A stretch of 64,000 bases of DNA from Betaproteobacteria bacterium LSUCC0117 (GCA_030441535.1 JAUJFZ010000005.1:1-64000), one strand, 5' to 3'; shown: positions 45,258 through 54,080, counted from the first letter of the stretch. Program-made: numbers and translations. The notes: generated by a model from the sequence alone, not told the origin.

Positions 45258-45914
45258 ATGTTTGGCATCACCGATCTCGGCGTCTTCATTGCGGGTACCA
45301 TCGCCATCGTGTTGCTACCTGGCCCCAACTCGCTGTACGTCTTAACGGTGGCGACCCGCTCGGGTATGGCGCGCGGCTACGCGGGAGCGGCTGGCATCTT
45401 CACTGGTGACTTGATCCTGATGATGCTGACGATATTGGGTGCCGCGTCGCTCTTGCAAAGCTACCCGGTGGTTTTCCACGCGATCAAATGGGTCGGCGCA
45501 GCCTATTTGGCATGGTTGGGTTTAAAGCTCATTTGGAGTGGCATCAAAACCTGGCAGAAAGCGAAAACCATTGCAGTCGCCGATTTATCTAAATCCCTGC
45601 AAAAGGTGGCCGAGCACTCAGCCGGCGCCGTGTATCGGCGGGCGTTGCTCATCAGCTTGCTCAACCCCAAGGCGATTTTCTTTTTCATCTCGTTCTTTGT
45701 GCAGTTTGCCAACCCGAACTACCCCTATCCCGCGCTCACTTTCGCCGTTTTGGGCGCCATCGTGCAGGTCTCTAGCATGGTCTACCTCAGCGTTTTGATC
45801 GTCGGCGGGGTCAAGTTGGCGCGCACCTTCAGCGAGCGCAAACGCCTCAGCGCCTTGCTCAACACCGCGGTCGGGGGGCTGTTCATCGCTTTTGGCCTGC
45901 GATTAGCCGCTTAA
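45258..45914 (+). CDS. LysE-family amino acid exporter
   Basis: 218-aa membrane protein with six hydrophobic helices. The N-terminus LLPGPNSLYVLTVATRSG and the KWVGAAYLAWLG block are typical of the LysE/RhtB family that exports amino acids such as leucine, threonine or methionine. The ATG at 45258 is preferred; the gene sits 25 nt after metH part 1 and 23 nt before the SAH riboswitch of metH part 2, which suggests a link with sulfur amino acids, but that is inference. Confidence 0.85.
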   Translation: MFGITDLGVFIAGTIAIVLLPGPNSLYVLTVATRSGMARGYAGAAGIFTGDLILMMLTILGAASLLQSYPVVFHAIKWVGAAYLAWLGLKLIWSGIKTWQKAKTIAVADLSKSLQKVAEHSAGAVYRRALLISLLNPKAIFFFISFFVQFANPNYPYPALTFAVLGAIVQVSSMVYLSVLIVGGVKLARTFSERKRLSALLNTAVGGLFIAFGLRLAA

Positions 45915-45937
45915 ACACGTTAAAATACGAGCCGTGC

Positions 45938-46073
45938 TTACCAAGGAGCGTTGCAACGGTGGTTCGGGTCAACCCCACACCAGTCAGGCTTGGTAAATCA
46001 CAGGACTTCTGGATCAAGGCACCCAGGCAGTCCAAGAAAACGGCGCTCACCTGATTTGACGACCACCAGGTGA
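45938..46073 (+). promoter_or_regulatory. SAH riboswitch
   Basis: S-adenosylhomocysteine aptamer before metH part 2. P1 is a perfect 8-bp helix (TTACCAAG 45938-45945 with CTTGGTAA 45989-45996). The conserved core GGAGCGTTGCAACGG follows P1, and CGCTC (46044-46048) pairs with GAGCG (45946-45950) as the pseudoknot. A further hairpin TCACCTG/CAGGTGA (46047-46073) ends 13 nt before the metH2 ATG and overlaps the pseudoknot strand, so ligand binding can choose between the two. A -10-like TAAAAT (45921) lies ahead. SAH accumulation is expected to raise metH2 expression, allowing homocysteine methylation. Confidence 0.9.
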
Positions 46074-46085
46074 CTTCCCGCTGTA

Positions 46086-48830
46086 ATGACTACTTCCGCT
46101 GATCCCTCCACTGCGACACGTACGCTACCGCCCATGCTGCTATCGGGCCTTGAGCCCTTGCGCGTTGATGCCAGCAGTCTGTTCATCAACATCGGCGAAC
46201 GCACCAACGTCACCGGCTCCAAAGCCTTCGCGCGTCTCATCCTGAACGCCCAATTCGAAGATGCCTTGGCCGTCGCGCGCCAGCAGGTCGAAAACGGTGC
46301 CCAAGTGGTCGATGTCAACATGGACGAGGCGATGCTGGACAGCCGCGCCGCCATGGTCAAGTTCCTGAACCTCATGGCGGGTGAGCCCGACATTGCGCGC
46401 GTACCGGTGATGATCGACTCCAGTAAATGGTCGGTCATCGAAGCGGGATTGCAGTGTGTGCAAGGCAAAGGTATCGTCAACTCCATCAGCCTGAAAGAAG
46501 GCGAGGAAATCTTCAAGCACCAAGCCAAACTGGTGAAGCGCTATGGTGCAGCCGCCGTCGTCATGGCGTTCGATGAGCAAGGCCAAGCGGACACCTACGA
46601 GCGAAAGATTGAGATCTGCGAGCGCGCTTACCGCATCTTGGTTGACGAAGTCGGCTTTCCGGCCGAAGACATCATCTTCGACCCCAACATCTTCGCCATC
46701 GCGACCGGCATCGAAGAGCACAACAATTACGCGGTTGACTTCATCAATGCAACCGCTTGGATCAAAGCCAATTTACCGGGTGCGAAAGTCAGCGGCGGCG
46801 TGTCCAATGTCAGCTTCAGCTTCCGCGGCAACGACCCCGTGCGCGAGGCAATTCACACCGTGTTTTTGTACCACGCCATCAAAGCCGGCATGGACATGGG
46901 TATCGTCAATGCGGGCATGGTGGGCGTTTACGACCAGCTTGAACCCACGCTCCGCGAGCGGGTTGAAGACGTCGTTTTAAACCGCCGACCCGACGCTGGC
47001 GAACGCCTCATTGAAGTCGCGGAATCTGCCAAAGGTGCCGCCAAAGATGACAGCAAGCGCAACGAGTGGCGCAACCTCGACGTGCGTGGACGCCTGAGTC
47101 ATGCGCTGGTGCGCGGCATCAACGAATTCATCGTTGAAGACACCGAAGAGATGTGGCAAGCCATCGCCCGTGATGGGGGCCGTCCGCTCCACGTCATTGA
47201 GGGGCCACTCATGGACGGCATGAACGTGGTCGGCGACCTGTTTGGCGAAGGCAAAATGTTTTTACCTCAGGTGGTTAAAAGCGCGCGCGTCATGAAGCAG
47301 GCAGTAGCGCACTTGGTCCCCTACATCGAAGAAGAGAAAAAACAACTCGAAGCCGCTGGCAGCGATGTGCGCAGCAAGGGTAAAGTCGTGATTGCAACCG
47401 TGAAGGGTGACGTTCACGACATCGGCAAAAATATCGTCACCGTGGTACTCCAGTGCAACAACTTTGACGTCGTGAACATGGGCGTCATGGTGCCGTGGCA
47501 AGACATTCTGGCAACCGCCAAAGCTGAAAACGCAGACATCGTCGGGTTGTCGGGCCTCATCACACCAAGCCTTGAAGAAATGCAAGTGGTCGCCATGGAG
47601 ATGGAAAAAGACCCTTGGTTCCGCGAGCGCCAAATCCCATTGCTAATTGGTGGCGCGACGACCAGCCGTGTGCACACCGCCGTCAAAATTGCACCGCACT
47701 ACAGCGGACCAGTTGTGTATGTGCCCGACGCATCACGCAGTGTGAGCGTGGCGAGTGGCTTGTTGGGTGATGAGCGCGATGGCTACCTCGCCACCCTGCG
47801 CGAAGACTATGACCGCGTCCGCAGTCAACACGCCAACAAGAAGCAAACCCCCATGTGGCCTTTGGCTAAAGCGCGTGCCAATGCTGCAAACGTTGACTTC
47901 ACCACCTACACGCCCATCAAACCCAAGTTCATTGGGCGCCGTGTTCTGAAAGGGATCGAGTTACGAGATGTCGTGCCCTTTATCGACTGGGCACCCTTCT
48001 TCCAAACGTGGGATTTAGCCGGGCCCTACCCAGCCATCTTGGATGATGAAGTGGTTGGGGAACAAGCAAGACAAGTCTTTGCTGATGCCCAAAAGATGCT
48101 GAAGCGCTTGGTTGACGGACGCTGGTTGACCGCCAATGCGGTCGTCGGTTTGTACCCTGCTCAACGTCAAGGTGACGACATCGTTTTGTACACTGATGAG
48201 TCCCGCACCGATGTGGCGCTGACGTGGTACGGCCTGCGTCAGCAAACCGAGCGCCCCATGACAGAGGGGGCTTACCGTCCCAGCCGAGCCTTGTCTGATT
48301 TTGTAGCCGCGCCTGATCAAGCGCCCGATTACGTTGGGTGCTTCGCCGTCACCGCAGGCATTGGCGCCGACGCCAAAGCGCAGGCCTTTGAGGCTGCACA
48401 AGATGACTACAACGCCATCATGTTGAAAGCGCTTGCCGACCGGTTGGCGGAAGCCATGGCTGAAATGATGCATCACCGCGTGCGCACCGACTGGTGGGGC
48501 TATGCCGCAGGTGAGGCGCTGACCAACGAGCAACTCATTGCAGAGCAATACCAAGGCATCCGGCCAGCACCTGGTTACCCCGCGTGTCCAGACCACAGCG
48601 TAAAGCGGGCGATGTTTGACTTGCTGCAAGCCGACGACATCGACATGGGGTTAACGGAAAGCTTGGCCATGACACCCGCCGCCAGCGTCAGTGGTTTCTA
48701 TTTGGCTCACCCAGAGGCAACTTACTTCAACGTTGGCCGCGTGGGGGATGACCAAATCACCGACCTTGCCACACGAAGCGGGGTTGAAGAGCCAACGCTG
48801 CGAACCCTGCTTGGTCCGAACATCAGCTAA
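46086..48830 (+). CDS. metH: Methionine synthase, folate/cobalamin/activation part
   Basis: 914-aa protein covering the last three MetH modules: pterin-binding barrel (about residues 20-300, with FINIGERTNVTGSKAF), cobalamin domain (about 310-560, with cobalt ligand motif GDVHDIGKNI near 441) and SAM-dependent activation domain with RPAPGYPACPDHS near 826. It transfers a methyl group from methyltetrahydrofolate to homocysteine held by the separate 44,174 gene product. Downstream of the SAH riboswitch. A CG-rich 9-bp hairpin follows about 70 nt after its stop. Confidence 0.95.
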   Translation: MTTSADPSTATRTLPPMLLSGLEPLRVDASSLFINIGERTNVTGSKAFARLILNAQFEDALAVARQQVENGAQVVDVNMDEAMLDSRAAMVKFLNLMAGEPDIARVPVMIDSSKWSVIEAGLQCVQGKGIVNSISLKEGEEIFKHQAKLVKRYGAAAVVMAFDEQGQADTYERKIEICERAYRILVDEVGFPAEDIIFDPNIFAIATGIEEHNNYAVDFINATAWIKANLPGAKVSGGVSNVSFSFRGNDPVREAIHTVFLYHAIKAGMDMGIVNAGMVGVYDQLEPTLRERVEDVVLNRRPDAGERLIEVAESAKGAAKDDSKRNEWRNLDVRGRLSHALVRGINEFIVEDTEEMWQAIARDGGRPLHVIEGPLMDGMNVVGDLFGEGKMFLPQVVKSARVMKQAVAHLVPYIEEEKKQLEAAGSDVRSKGKVVIATVKGDVHDIGKNIVTVVLQCNNFDVVNMGVMVPWQDILATAKAENADIVGLSGLITPSLEEMQVVAMEMEKDPWFRERQIPLLIGGATTSRVHTAVKIAPHYSGPVVYVPDASRSVSVASGLLGDERDGYLATLREDYDRVRSQHANKKQTPMWPLAKARANAANVDFTTYTPIKPKFIGRRVLKGIELRDVVPFIDWAPFFQTWDLAGPYPAILDDEVVGEQARQVFADAQKMLKRLVDGRWLTANAVVGLYPAQRQGDDIVLYTDESRTDVALTWYGLRQQTERPMTEGAYRPSRALSDFVAAPDQAPDYVGCFAVTAGIGADAKAQAFEAAQDDYNAIMLKALADRLAEAMAEMMHHRVRTDWWGYAAGEALTNEQLIAEQYQGIRPAPGYPACPDHSVKRAMFDLLQADDIDMGLTESLAMTPAASVSGFYLAHPEATYFNVGRVGDDQITDLATRSGVEEPTLRTLLGPNIS

Positions 48831-48901
48831 GCGCATGCTGCGCTGCGTTAACCGTGATGCAATGTTTTGGAGTAGCGGTAAAGATTCTCAGCAATACAAA
48901 A

Positions 48902-48934
48902 GAGCCCTGCGCCAGGGTATCGGCGGCAGGGCTC
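48902..48934. repeat. Hairpin after metH part 2
   Basis: 9-bp stem GAGCCCTGC (48902-48910) / GCAGGGCTC (48926-48934), 15-nt loop. On the minus strand a TTTT follows, so it may terminate the converging adhesin-like remnant; on the plus strand only AAAAC follows. Confidence 0.4.
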
Positions 48935-48959
48935 AAAACGTCACAGCGGTTGCGTGGGC

Positions 48960-49428
48960 TTACATCACAACATCTAGCAAGAAGGTATGCTCGACACTTA
49001 GGGTACTGTCGCTAACGCTTATGATGAGGTCTGTCGTACTGAGCAACAGATGCAGTGAGGGTGCCGGAAATAACACCAGCATTACTCAAACTTAGCCCAT
49101 CAGGCAACGTACCGCTCGCCAGTGAATATGTCAGCGTATCACCGTCGGGGTCACCGAAGAGGCTTTTGCTTTGCAGGTCGTCACTTATTAACGTACCGGC
49201 TTTCATCGTTATGTAATCGTCATCGCCTGATGTTCGGCCGCTAGTGCCTTCGTAAGTTGATGCCTCGTTGACGTCGGTCACGGTGACCGCGATGGCTTGG
49301 GCGCTCCGAGCGGCCGGATGGTTGCGAATGGCTGCCGTCACCAATGTGCCGAGCTCAGCGGGTGACAACGGAACAGCGGCTGCCGGCGCGCCCGCGGCAT
49401 TAGCGCCGGCGACCGACACCAACAACAT
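48960..49428 (-). pseudogene. Frameshifted remnant: TolC-like start joined to adhesin repeats
   Basis: The intact reading frame ends at 49012 (138 aa), but a 4-nt duplication-like insertion near 49028-49038 (TACGA-CAGA-C region) breaks the last domain; restoring the frame gives a continuation LIISVSDSTLSVEHTFLLD to a stop at 48960. The N-terminus is a signal peptide (VAGANAAGA) plus LGTLVTAAIRNHPAARSAQA, which looks like the beginning of a TolC-type outer-membrane protein. Then come VTVTDVNEA, typical of cadherin-like adhesin repeats, and an Ig-like He_PIG domain (DPDGDTLTYSLASG, GTLPDGLSLSNAGVISG). It seems to be the scar of a large deletion fusing a type I secretion outer-membrane gene to the end of a giant adhesin gene. 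TolC resemblance is inferred from a short segment. Confidence 0.6.
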
Positions 49429-49642
49429 CGCGCATAAGTATCTATTAAATAAACGAAAGTAACCTTCAAGTGCCCTGAAAGCACTTAAAAAATAAAGGAT
49501 ATAGTTATAAGGTTTTGATTTAGCTAATAATGCGCTAAAACGACATGTAAATATTCCTAAAATTGATATTTATGTATTAATAAATAATTTGTCTCATTCA
49601 GACGCCCACATTGTTTGGGCATTTGTCAGAGATCAACTGACA
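49429..49642. other. AT-rich non-coding spacer
   Basis: Part of the 372-nt gap between the adhesin remnant and glnK. Base composition falls sharply to AT-rich. An AAGTGC/GCACTT hairpin lies near 49467-49486. No gene is recognised; it probably marks the far edge of the deleted adhesin locus. The rest of the gap holds the glnK control sites. Confidence 0.5.
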
Positions 49643-49657
49643 GCACCGATTTGGTGC
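49643..49657 (+). promoter_or_regulatory. NtrC-binding site
   Basis: GCACC-N5-GGTGC, the exact dyad of the NtrC enhancer consensus, about 120 nt upstream of the predicted sigma-54 start site. It supports nitrogen-limitation control of glnK-amtB. Confidence 0.75.
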
Positions 49658-49750
49658 GGCGCCACGAATCAAGGCCGTGCGCGCCGTAGGCGTGCCCTAT
49701 TTCGGGGCATAAAAAGCCCTTTTGACGCCCGAATGAGGGGTTTTTGGGGT

Positions 49751-49767
49751 TGGCACGGGTCGTGCGA
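49751..49767 (+). promoter_or_regulatory. Sigma-54 promoter of glnK-amtB
   Basis: TGGCACG-N4-GTGCGA with GG (49752) and GC (49764) 10 nt apart, the -24/-12 geometry of RpoN. Predicted start near 49777, about 24 nt upstream of glnK; AGGA lies 7 nt before the ATG. Confidence 0.8.
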
Positions 49768-49800
49768 TGGGACGTCATCCCTATTAAGAAAGGACCTGCC

Positions 49801-50139
49801 ATGAAATTAGTGACTGCAATCATCAAACCCTTCAAGTTGGATGAGGTGCGTGAGGCCTTGTCTGCCATCGGCGTACAAGGCATTACCGTGACCGAAGTGA
49901 AGGGTTTTGGCCGACAGAAGGGCCACACCGAGCTGTACCGCGGGGCGGAATACGTCGTGGACTTTTTACCGAAGGTGCGGTTAGAGGCCGCGGTATCCGA
50001 GGCTTTGGTCGATCAAGTGATCGAAGCGATCGAGGGCGCCGCCCGTACGGGAAAGATTGGCGACGGCAAGATTTTTGTCACCGCTGTTGAACAAGTGGTT
50101 CGTATCCGTACCGGTGAAACCGGCGAGAGCGCGCTGTAA
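49801..50139 (+). CDS. glnK: Nitrogen regulatory protein PII
   Basis: 112-aa signal-transduction trimer. The T-loop with uridylylation target Y51 (TELYRGAEY), the VTEVKGFGRQKG motif and the C-terminal signature region (TGKIGDGKIFV) are complete. In nitrogen excess it binds AmtB and blocks ammonium uptake; when uridylylated it releases it. It precedes amtB by 56 nt behind an NtrC/sigma-54 promoter, favouring GlnK rather than GlnB. Confidence 0.93.
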   Translation: MKLVTAIIKPFKLDEVREALSAIGVQGITVTEVKGFGRQKGHTELYRGAEYVVDFLPKVRLEAAVSEALVDQVIEAIEGAARTGKIGDGKIFVTAVEQVVRIRTGETGESAL

Positions 50140-50195
50140 GCGCCGATCCAATGGCGAGCGCCACACCCTAATTTAGAACACAAAGGAATAGACCA

Positions 50196-51521
50196 ATGAA
50201 AGCAAAAAGCCTCATGGGATTGCTGGCACTGCCGCTACTGGCAGTGAGCACGGGCGCCATGGCCCAAGACGCTGCGGCAGCCGCTGCGGCGGTAGTTGAA
50301 AAAGGTGACGTCGCGTGGATGATGTTGTCAACGCTGTTAGTCATCATGATGGCCATTCCCGGTCTCGCGCTGTTTTACGGCGGCTTGGTTCGCACCAAGA
50401 ACATGTTGTCGGTGTTGATGCAGGTGATGGTGGTTTTCTCCCTCATCGCCGTGTTGTGGGCGGCTTATGGCTACTCACTGGCCTTTGGCGGTGAGGGCTT
50501 GTTTATTGCTGATTTCAGCAAAGCTTTCTTATTAGGCGTGACACCTGATTCACTGGCGGACACCTTCACCGATAACGTGAAGATTCCCGAATACATATTC
50601 ATCGCATTCCAGGCGACGTTTGCAGGCATTACTTGCGCCTTGATCGTCGGCTCGTTTGCAGAGCGCATGAAGTTTGCCGCGGTGTTGGCTTTCTGCGTAC
50701 TCTGGTTCACGTTTGCCTATCTGCCCATTGCCCACATGGTTTGGGGCAGCGGTGGCTACTTGCTCGACAAAGGTGCGCTGGACTTCGCAGGTGGTACGGT
50801 TGTACACATCAACGCGGGTGTCGCAGGCTTGGTCGGTGCCTACGTGTTGGGCCCCCGTTTGGGTTATGGCCGCGAAGCGATGGCCCCCCACAGCTTGACG
50901 CTGACCATGGTTGGTGCCGCTTTGCTGTGGGTGGGTTGGTTCGGTTTCAACGCCGGCTCTAACCTTGAAGCAACCTCAGGCGCGACCTTGGCGTTCGTCA
51001 ATACCTTGTTGGCCCCTGCCGCTGCGGTTTTGGCTTGGTGTATCGGTGAGGCCATGACGAAGGGCAAGGCTTCTATGCTGGGCGCGGCCTCTGGTGCGGT
51101 CGCCGGTTTGGTGGGTATCACACCTGCTTGCGGTTCAGTCGGCCCCATGGGTGCGATTGTGATTGGCTTGGCTTGTGGCTTTTTGTGCCTGTGGGGCGTG
51201 ACTGGCTTCAAGCGCATGATGGGCGCTGATGATTCACTGGATGTATTCGGCGTACACGGCATTGGCGGTATCGTCGGCGCCTTGTTAACCGGCGTGTTCA
51301 CCGCGCCAGGCTTGGGCGGCACCGGTGGCGATGACTTCAACATTGCAACCCAGCTGTGGGTACAGGCCGAAGGCGTTCTGATCACCATTGTCTGGTCCGC
51401 AGTGATCGCTTACTTGGCCTACAAGATCGTTGATGTCGTGATTGGGCTGCGCGTCAGCGCTGAAGACGAACGTGAGGGCTTGGACATTACCTCTCACGGT
51501 GAAACCGCTTACCACTCATAA
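50196..51521 (+). CDS. amtB: Ammonium transporter AmtB
   Basis: 441-aa trimeric ammonium channel. A signal-like N-terminus ending AMAQ precedes eleven membrane helices; PGLALFYGGLVRTKNML and the VHINAGVAGLVGA block with pore histidines, and a later FGVHGIGGIVGALLTG, are typical. It is co-transcribed with glnK, whose product blocks it. A strong terminator ends the operon at 51581-51612. Confidence 0.95.
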   Translation: MKAKSLMGLLALPLLAVSTGAMAQDAAAAAAAVVEKGDVAWMMLSTLLVIMMAIPGLALFYGGLVRTKNMLSVLMQVMVVFSLIAVLWAAYGYSLAFGGEGLFIADFSKAFLLGVTPDSLADTFTDNVKIPEYIFIAFQATFAGITCALIVGSFAERMKFAAVLAFCVLWFTFAYLPIAHMVWGSGGYLLDKGALDFAGGTVVHINAGVAGLVGAYVLGPRLGYGREAMAPHSLTLTMVGAALLWVGWFGFNAGSNLEATSGATLAFVNTLLAPAAAVLAWCIGEAMTKGKASMLGAASGAVAGLVGITPACGSVGPMGAIVIGLACGFLCLWGVTGFKRMMGADDSLDVFGVHGIGGIVGALLTGVFTAPGLGGTGGDDFNIATQLWVQAEGVLITIVWSAVIAYLAYKIVDVVIGLRVSAEDEREGLDITSHGETAYHS

Positions 51522-51580
51522 GTTACAGGCGATGTAACCAAAAGGGCGGCCCATCGGGTTGCCTCCACGGCTCCTTAAAA

Positions 51581-51612
51581 GGCCATCCCCATAGCGGGGG
51601 TGGCCTTTTTTT
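51581..51612 (+). terminator. Intrinsic terminator of glnK-amtB
   Basis: 10-bp stem with one G-U (GGCCATCCCC 51581-51590 / GGGGGTGGCC 51596-51605), 5-nt loop, then seven T. It follows amtB by 60 nt. Confidence 0.9.
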
Positions 51613-51762
51613 ATTTAAAATAACGAGTTACGTTGGCGCGGGTCACTTGTAACCATCCGGTAACTTTTGTGCCCCTGACCTGCCATACGCTACCGAAGAC
51701 ACATATCGCCTGGCCCCTTCTGGGCAGCCATACGAGATGTGTTTTTATTTTTAGGAGTCGTT

Positions 51763-53607
51763 ATGTCAGCAAACTCAGCCGCGCTCAACGCGCCTGCCTA
51801 TGTGAAGCACGCCAAGCTCTTGGCGTGGGTTCAAGAAATGGTCGACCTCACCCAGCCCCGTGACGTGGTGTGGTGCGACGGCAGCGAAGCCGAATACGAC
51901 CGCCTCTGTGCGCAAATGGTCGAGGCCGGCACCATGAAGCGCCTGAACCCTGCTAAGCGCCCCAACTCTTACTTGGCTTGTTCGGACCCATCGGATGTGG
52001 CGCGTGTGGAAGACCGCACGTTTATCTGCTCAGAGAACAAAGCAGATGCAGGCCCCACCAACAACTGGATGGCGCCAGCTGAGATGCGCGCCACTCTGAA
52101 GCCGCTGTTTACCGGCGCCATGAAGGGCCGCACACTCTATGTGGTGCCGTTCTCAATGGGCCCCTTAGGCTCACCGATTGCACACATTGGTGTGGAGTTG
52201 TCCGACAGTCCGTACGTCGCGGTCAACATGCGTTTGATGACCCGCATGGGCAAGGCGGTACTGGACGTGTTGGGTACAGACGGTGAGTTTGTGCCCTGCA
52301 TGCACACCGTGGGCGCACCGTTGGAGCCCGGCCAAGCGGACGTGCCCTGGCCATGCAACCCCACAACCAAGTACATCGTTCACTACCCTGAGACCCGCGA
52401 GATTTGGTCTTACGGTTCGGGCTATGGCGGTAACGCGTTGCTGGGTAAAAAGTGTTTTGCTTTGCGCATCGCCTCAACCATGGGCCAAACACAAGGCTGG
52501 TTGGCGGAGCACATGTTGATTTTGGGCGTCACCAACCCCGAAGGCAAGAAGTACCACGTGGCCGCTGCTTTCCCCAGCGCCTGCGGCAAGACGAACTTCG
52601 CCATGCTGATCCCGCCAAAAGGCTTCGAGGGTTGGCAAGTCACGACCATTGGTGATGACATCGCCTGGATCAAGCCCGATGCAGCGGGGCGTTTGCGCGC
52701 CATCAACCCAGAAGCGGGCTACTTTGGCGTAGCACCCGGCACCAACATGGTGACCAACCCCAACTGCATGCGCAGCTTGGAGCGTGATGCCATCTTCACT
52801 AACGTCGCACTCACGGATGACGGCGATGTGTGGTGGGAAGGTATGGGCGATGCCCCCGCACACGCAATTGACTGGCAAGGCAAGGACTGGACCCCGGAAA
52901 TTGCGAAAGAAACCGGTGCCAAAGCCGCTCACCCCAACGCACGCTTTACCGTTGCCGCAACCAATAACCCCGCGTTGGATGCCGCATGGGATGACCCCGC
53001 TGGCGTCGCCATCGATGCCTTTATTTTCGGCGGTCGCCGCTCAGATACCGTGCCGCTGGTAACCGAGGCACGCAGTTGGACCGAGGGTGTCTACATGGCG
53101 GCCACGATGGGCTCTGAAACCACCGCAGCCGCTTTTGGCGCGCAGGGCGTGGTGCGTCGTGACCCGTTCGCGATGCTCCCCTTTGCTGGGTACAACATGA
53201 GCGATTACTTCCAGCACTGGCTGGATATGGGTGAGCGTTTAGCGAAAACTGGCGCAAAACTACCCAAGATTTTCACCACCAACTGGTTCCGCAAGGGTGC
53301 CGACGGCAAGTTCATTTGGCCAGGGTTTGGCGAAAACATGCGTGCGCTCAAGTGGATGATTGATCGCGTGGAGGGTAAAGAGGGCGGTGTGGAGCACATC
53401 GCTGGCGTCACACCCAGTTACCAAGACTTGGTGTGGGACGGCTTGGACTTCAGTGCCAATGCATTTGAAGCGGTCACCCACATTGACCCCGTTGCATGGC
53501 GAGCAGAGCTGGATCTGCACCGCTCATTGTTTGACCAGTTGGCGCACAACTTGCCCACCGAACTGCTAGAGACACGAGCCCAATGGGAGGCCCGCTTAGC
53601 AGCCTGA
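51763..53607 (+). CDS. pckG: Phosphoenolpyruvate carboxykinase (GTP)
   Basis: 614-aa GTP-dependent PEPCK converting oxaloacetate to PEP for gluconeogenesis. The PEPCK-specific kinase-1a motif FPSACGKTNFAMLIPP is near residue 270, and a reactive cysteine lies within it, as in the GTP class. The GFDIAWIKPDAAG-like metal region (DDIAWIKPDAAG) and RTDTVPLV-like RRSDTVPLV motif are present. ATG at 51763 has AGGAG 7 nt upstream. GTP-type PEPCK is usual for Burkholderiales. The 240-nt space ahead holds an inverted repeat of GTTAC/GTAAC. Confidence 0.97.
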   Translation: MSANSAALNAPAYVKHAKLLAWVQEMVDLTQPRDVVWCDGSEAEYDRLCAQMVEAGTMKRLNPAKRPNSYLACSDPSDVARVEDRTFICSENKADAGPTNNWMAPAEMRATLKPLFTGAMKGRTLYVVPFSMGPLGSPIAHIGVELSDSPYVAVNMRLMTRMGKAVLDVLGTDGEFVPCMHTVGAPLEPGQADVPWPCNPTTKYIVHYPETREIWSYGSGYGGNALLGKKCFALRIASTMGQTQGWLAEHMLILGVTNPEGKKYHVAAAFPSACGKTNFAMLIPPKGFEGWQVTTIGDDIAWIKPDAAGRLRAINPEAGYFGVAPGTNMVTNPNCMRSLERDAIFTNVALTDDGDVWWEGMGDAPAHAIDWQGKDWTPEIAKETGAKAAHPNARFTVAATNNPALDAAWDDPAGVAIDAFIFGGRRSDTVPLVTEARSWTEGVYMAATMGSETTAAAFGAQGVVRRDPFAMLPFAGYNMSDYFQHWLDMGERLAKTGAKLPKIFTTNWFRKGADGKFIWPGFGENMRALKWMIDRVEGKEGGVEHIAGVTPSYQDLVWDGLDFSANAFEAVTHIDPVAWRAELDLHRSLFDQLAHNLPTELLETRAQWEARLAA

Positions 53608-53640
53608 ACCCATGTGGCTCAGGTCGCTGCTGACATCAAC

Positions 53641-54018
53641 TTAGATGTAGTACAGGGGCGTGCGGCGGCCGCTGTTGTTGGTGATAGCGGCCATCGGTGC
53701 GCTCAAGCGACCCTTGAAGGGGCGCTTTTTGGCGACTGCAGGCGCGTCCATGCCGAAGGGGGCGAGCGCGTTGTCAAAATTGTTTTCCTCAGCACGGCAG
53801 CGGGCTGCATCCAACTCGGCCATGATTCGGGGATCACTGTAGGCAGCGGCTAAAAAGCGTGCATCAGCGCGACGTGCGGCGGCGCGTGCGGCATAGGCTT
53901 CGGCAGCCTCGGCGATCCAGCTAGCTGCGGCCTTGACGGCTTTGGCGATGCTGATGGCAATCACGCCTGCGGCCGGTGCGGCGTTGGTGTTGACGAGGGT
54001 TACGGCTGTTGCATTCAT
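53641..54018 (-). CDS. Small alanine-rich protein, DUF1127-like in layout
   Basis: 125-aa protein of unknown function, rich in alanine (IAKAVKAAASWIAEAAEAYAA), with a basic, helical C-terminal part ending RRADARFLAAAYSDPRIMAELDAAR. That tail resembles the RADxxF/DPRxxAEL pattern of small DUF1127-related proteins, but similarity is weak. CGGAG lies 8 nt before the ATG. A palindromic promoter motif (54064-54080) lies upstream, between it and the divergent LysR gene. Function unknown. Confidence 0.6.
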   Translation of the reverse strand: MNATAVTLVNTNAAPAAGVIAISIAKAVKAAASWIAEAAEAYAARAAARRADARFLAAAYSDPRIMAELDAARCRAEENNFDNALAPFGMDAPAVAKKRPFKGRLSAPMAAITNNSGRRTPLYYI

Positions 54019-54063
54019 ATTCAGACTCCGAAAAAAGGGGCGTTTTGACGCGATGGGGTAACT

Positions 54064-54080
54064 ATAGGGTAAACCCTTAT
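54064..54080. promoter_or_regulatory. Palindromic operator AGGGT-AA-ACCCT
   Basis: ATAGGGTAAACCCTTAT is a near-perfect palindrome with arms AGGGT/ACCCT. It sits in the divergent region between the alanine-rich gene and the LysR gene. On the minus strand it contains GTTTACCCTATA, which is repeated exactly at 63,920. LysR proteins bind such dyads; whether this one does is unknown. Confidence 0.5.

Noticed and set aside
51520..51660. GTTAC/GTAAC inverted repeats after amtB and before pckG
   Set aside because: Arms are only 5 bp and no known regulator matches; too short to claim.
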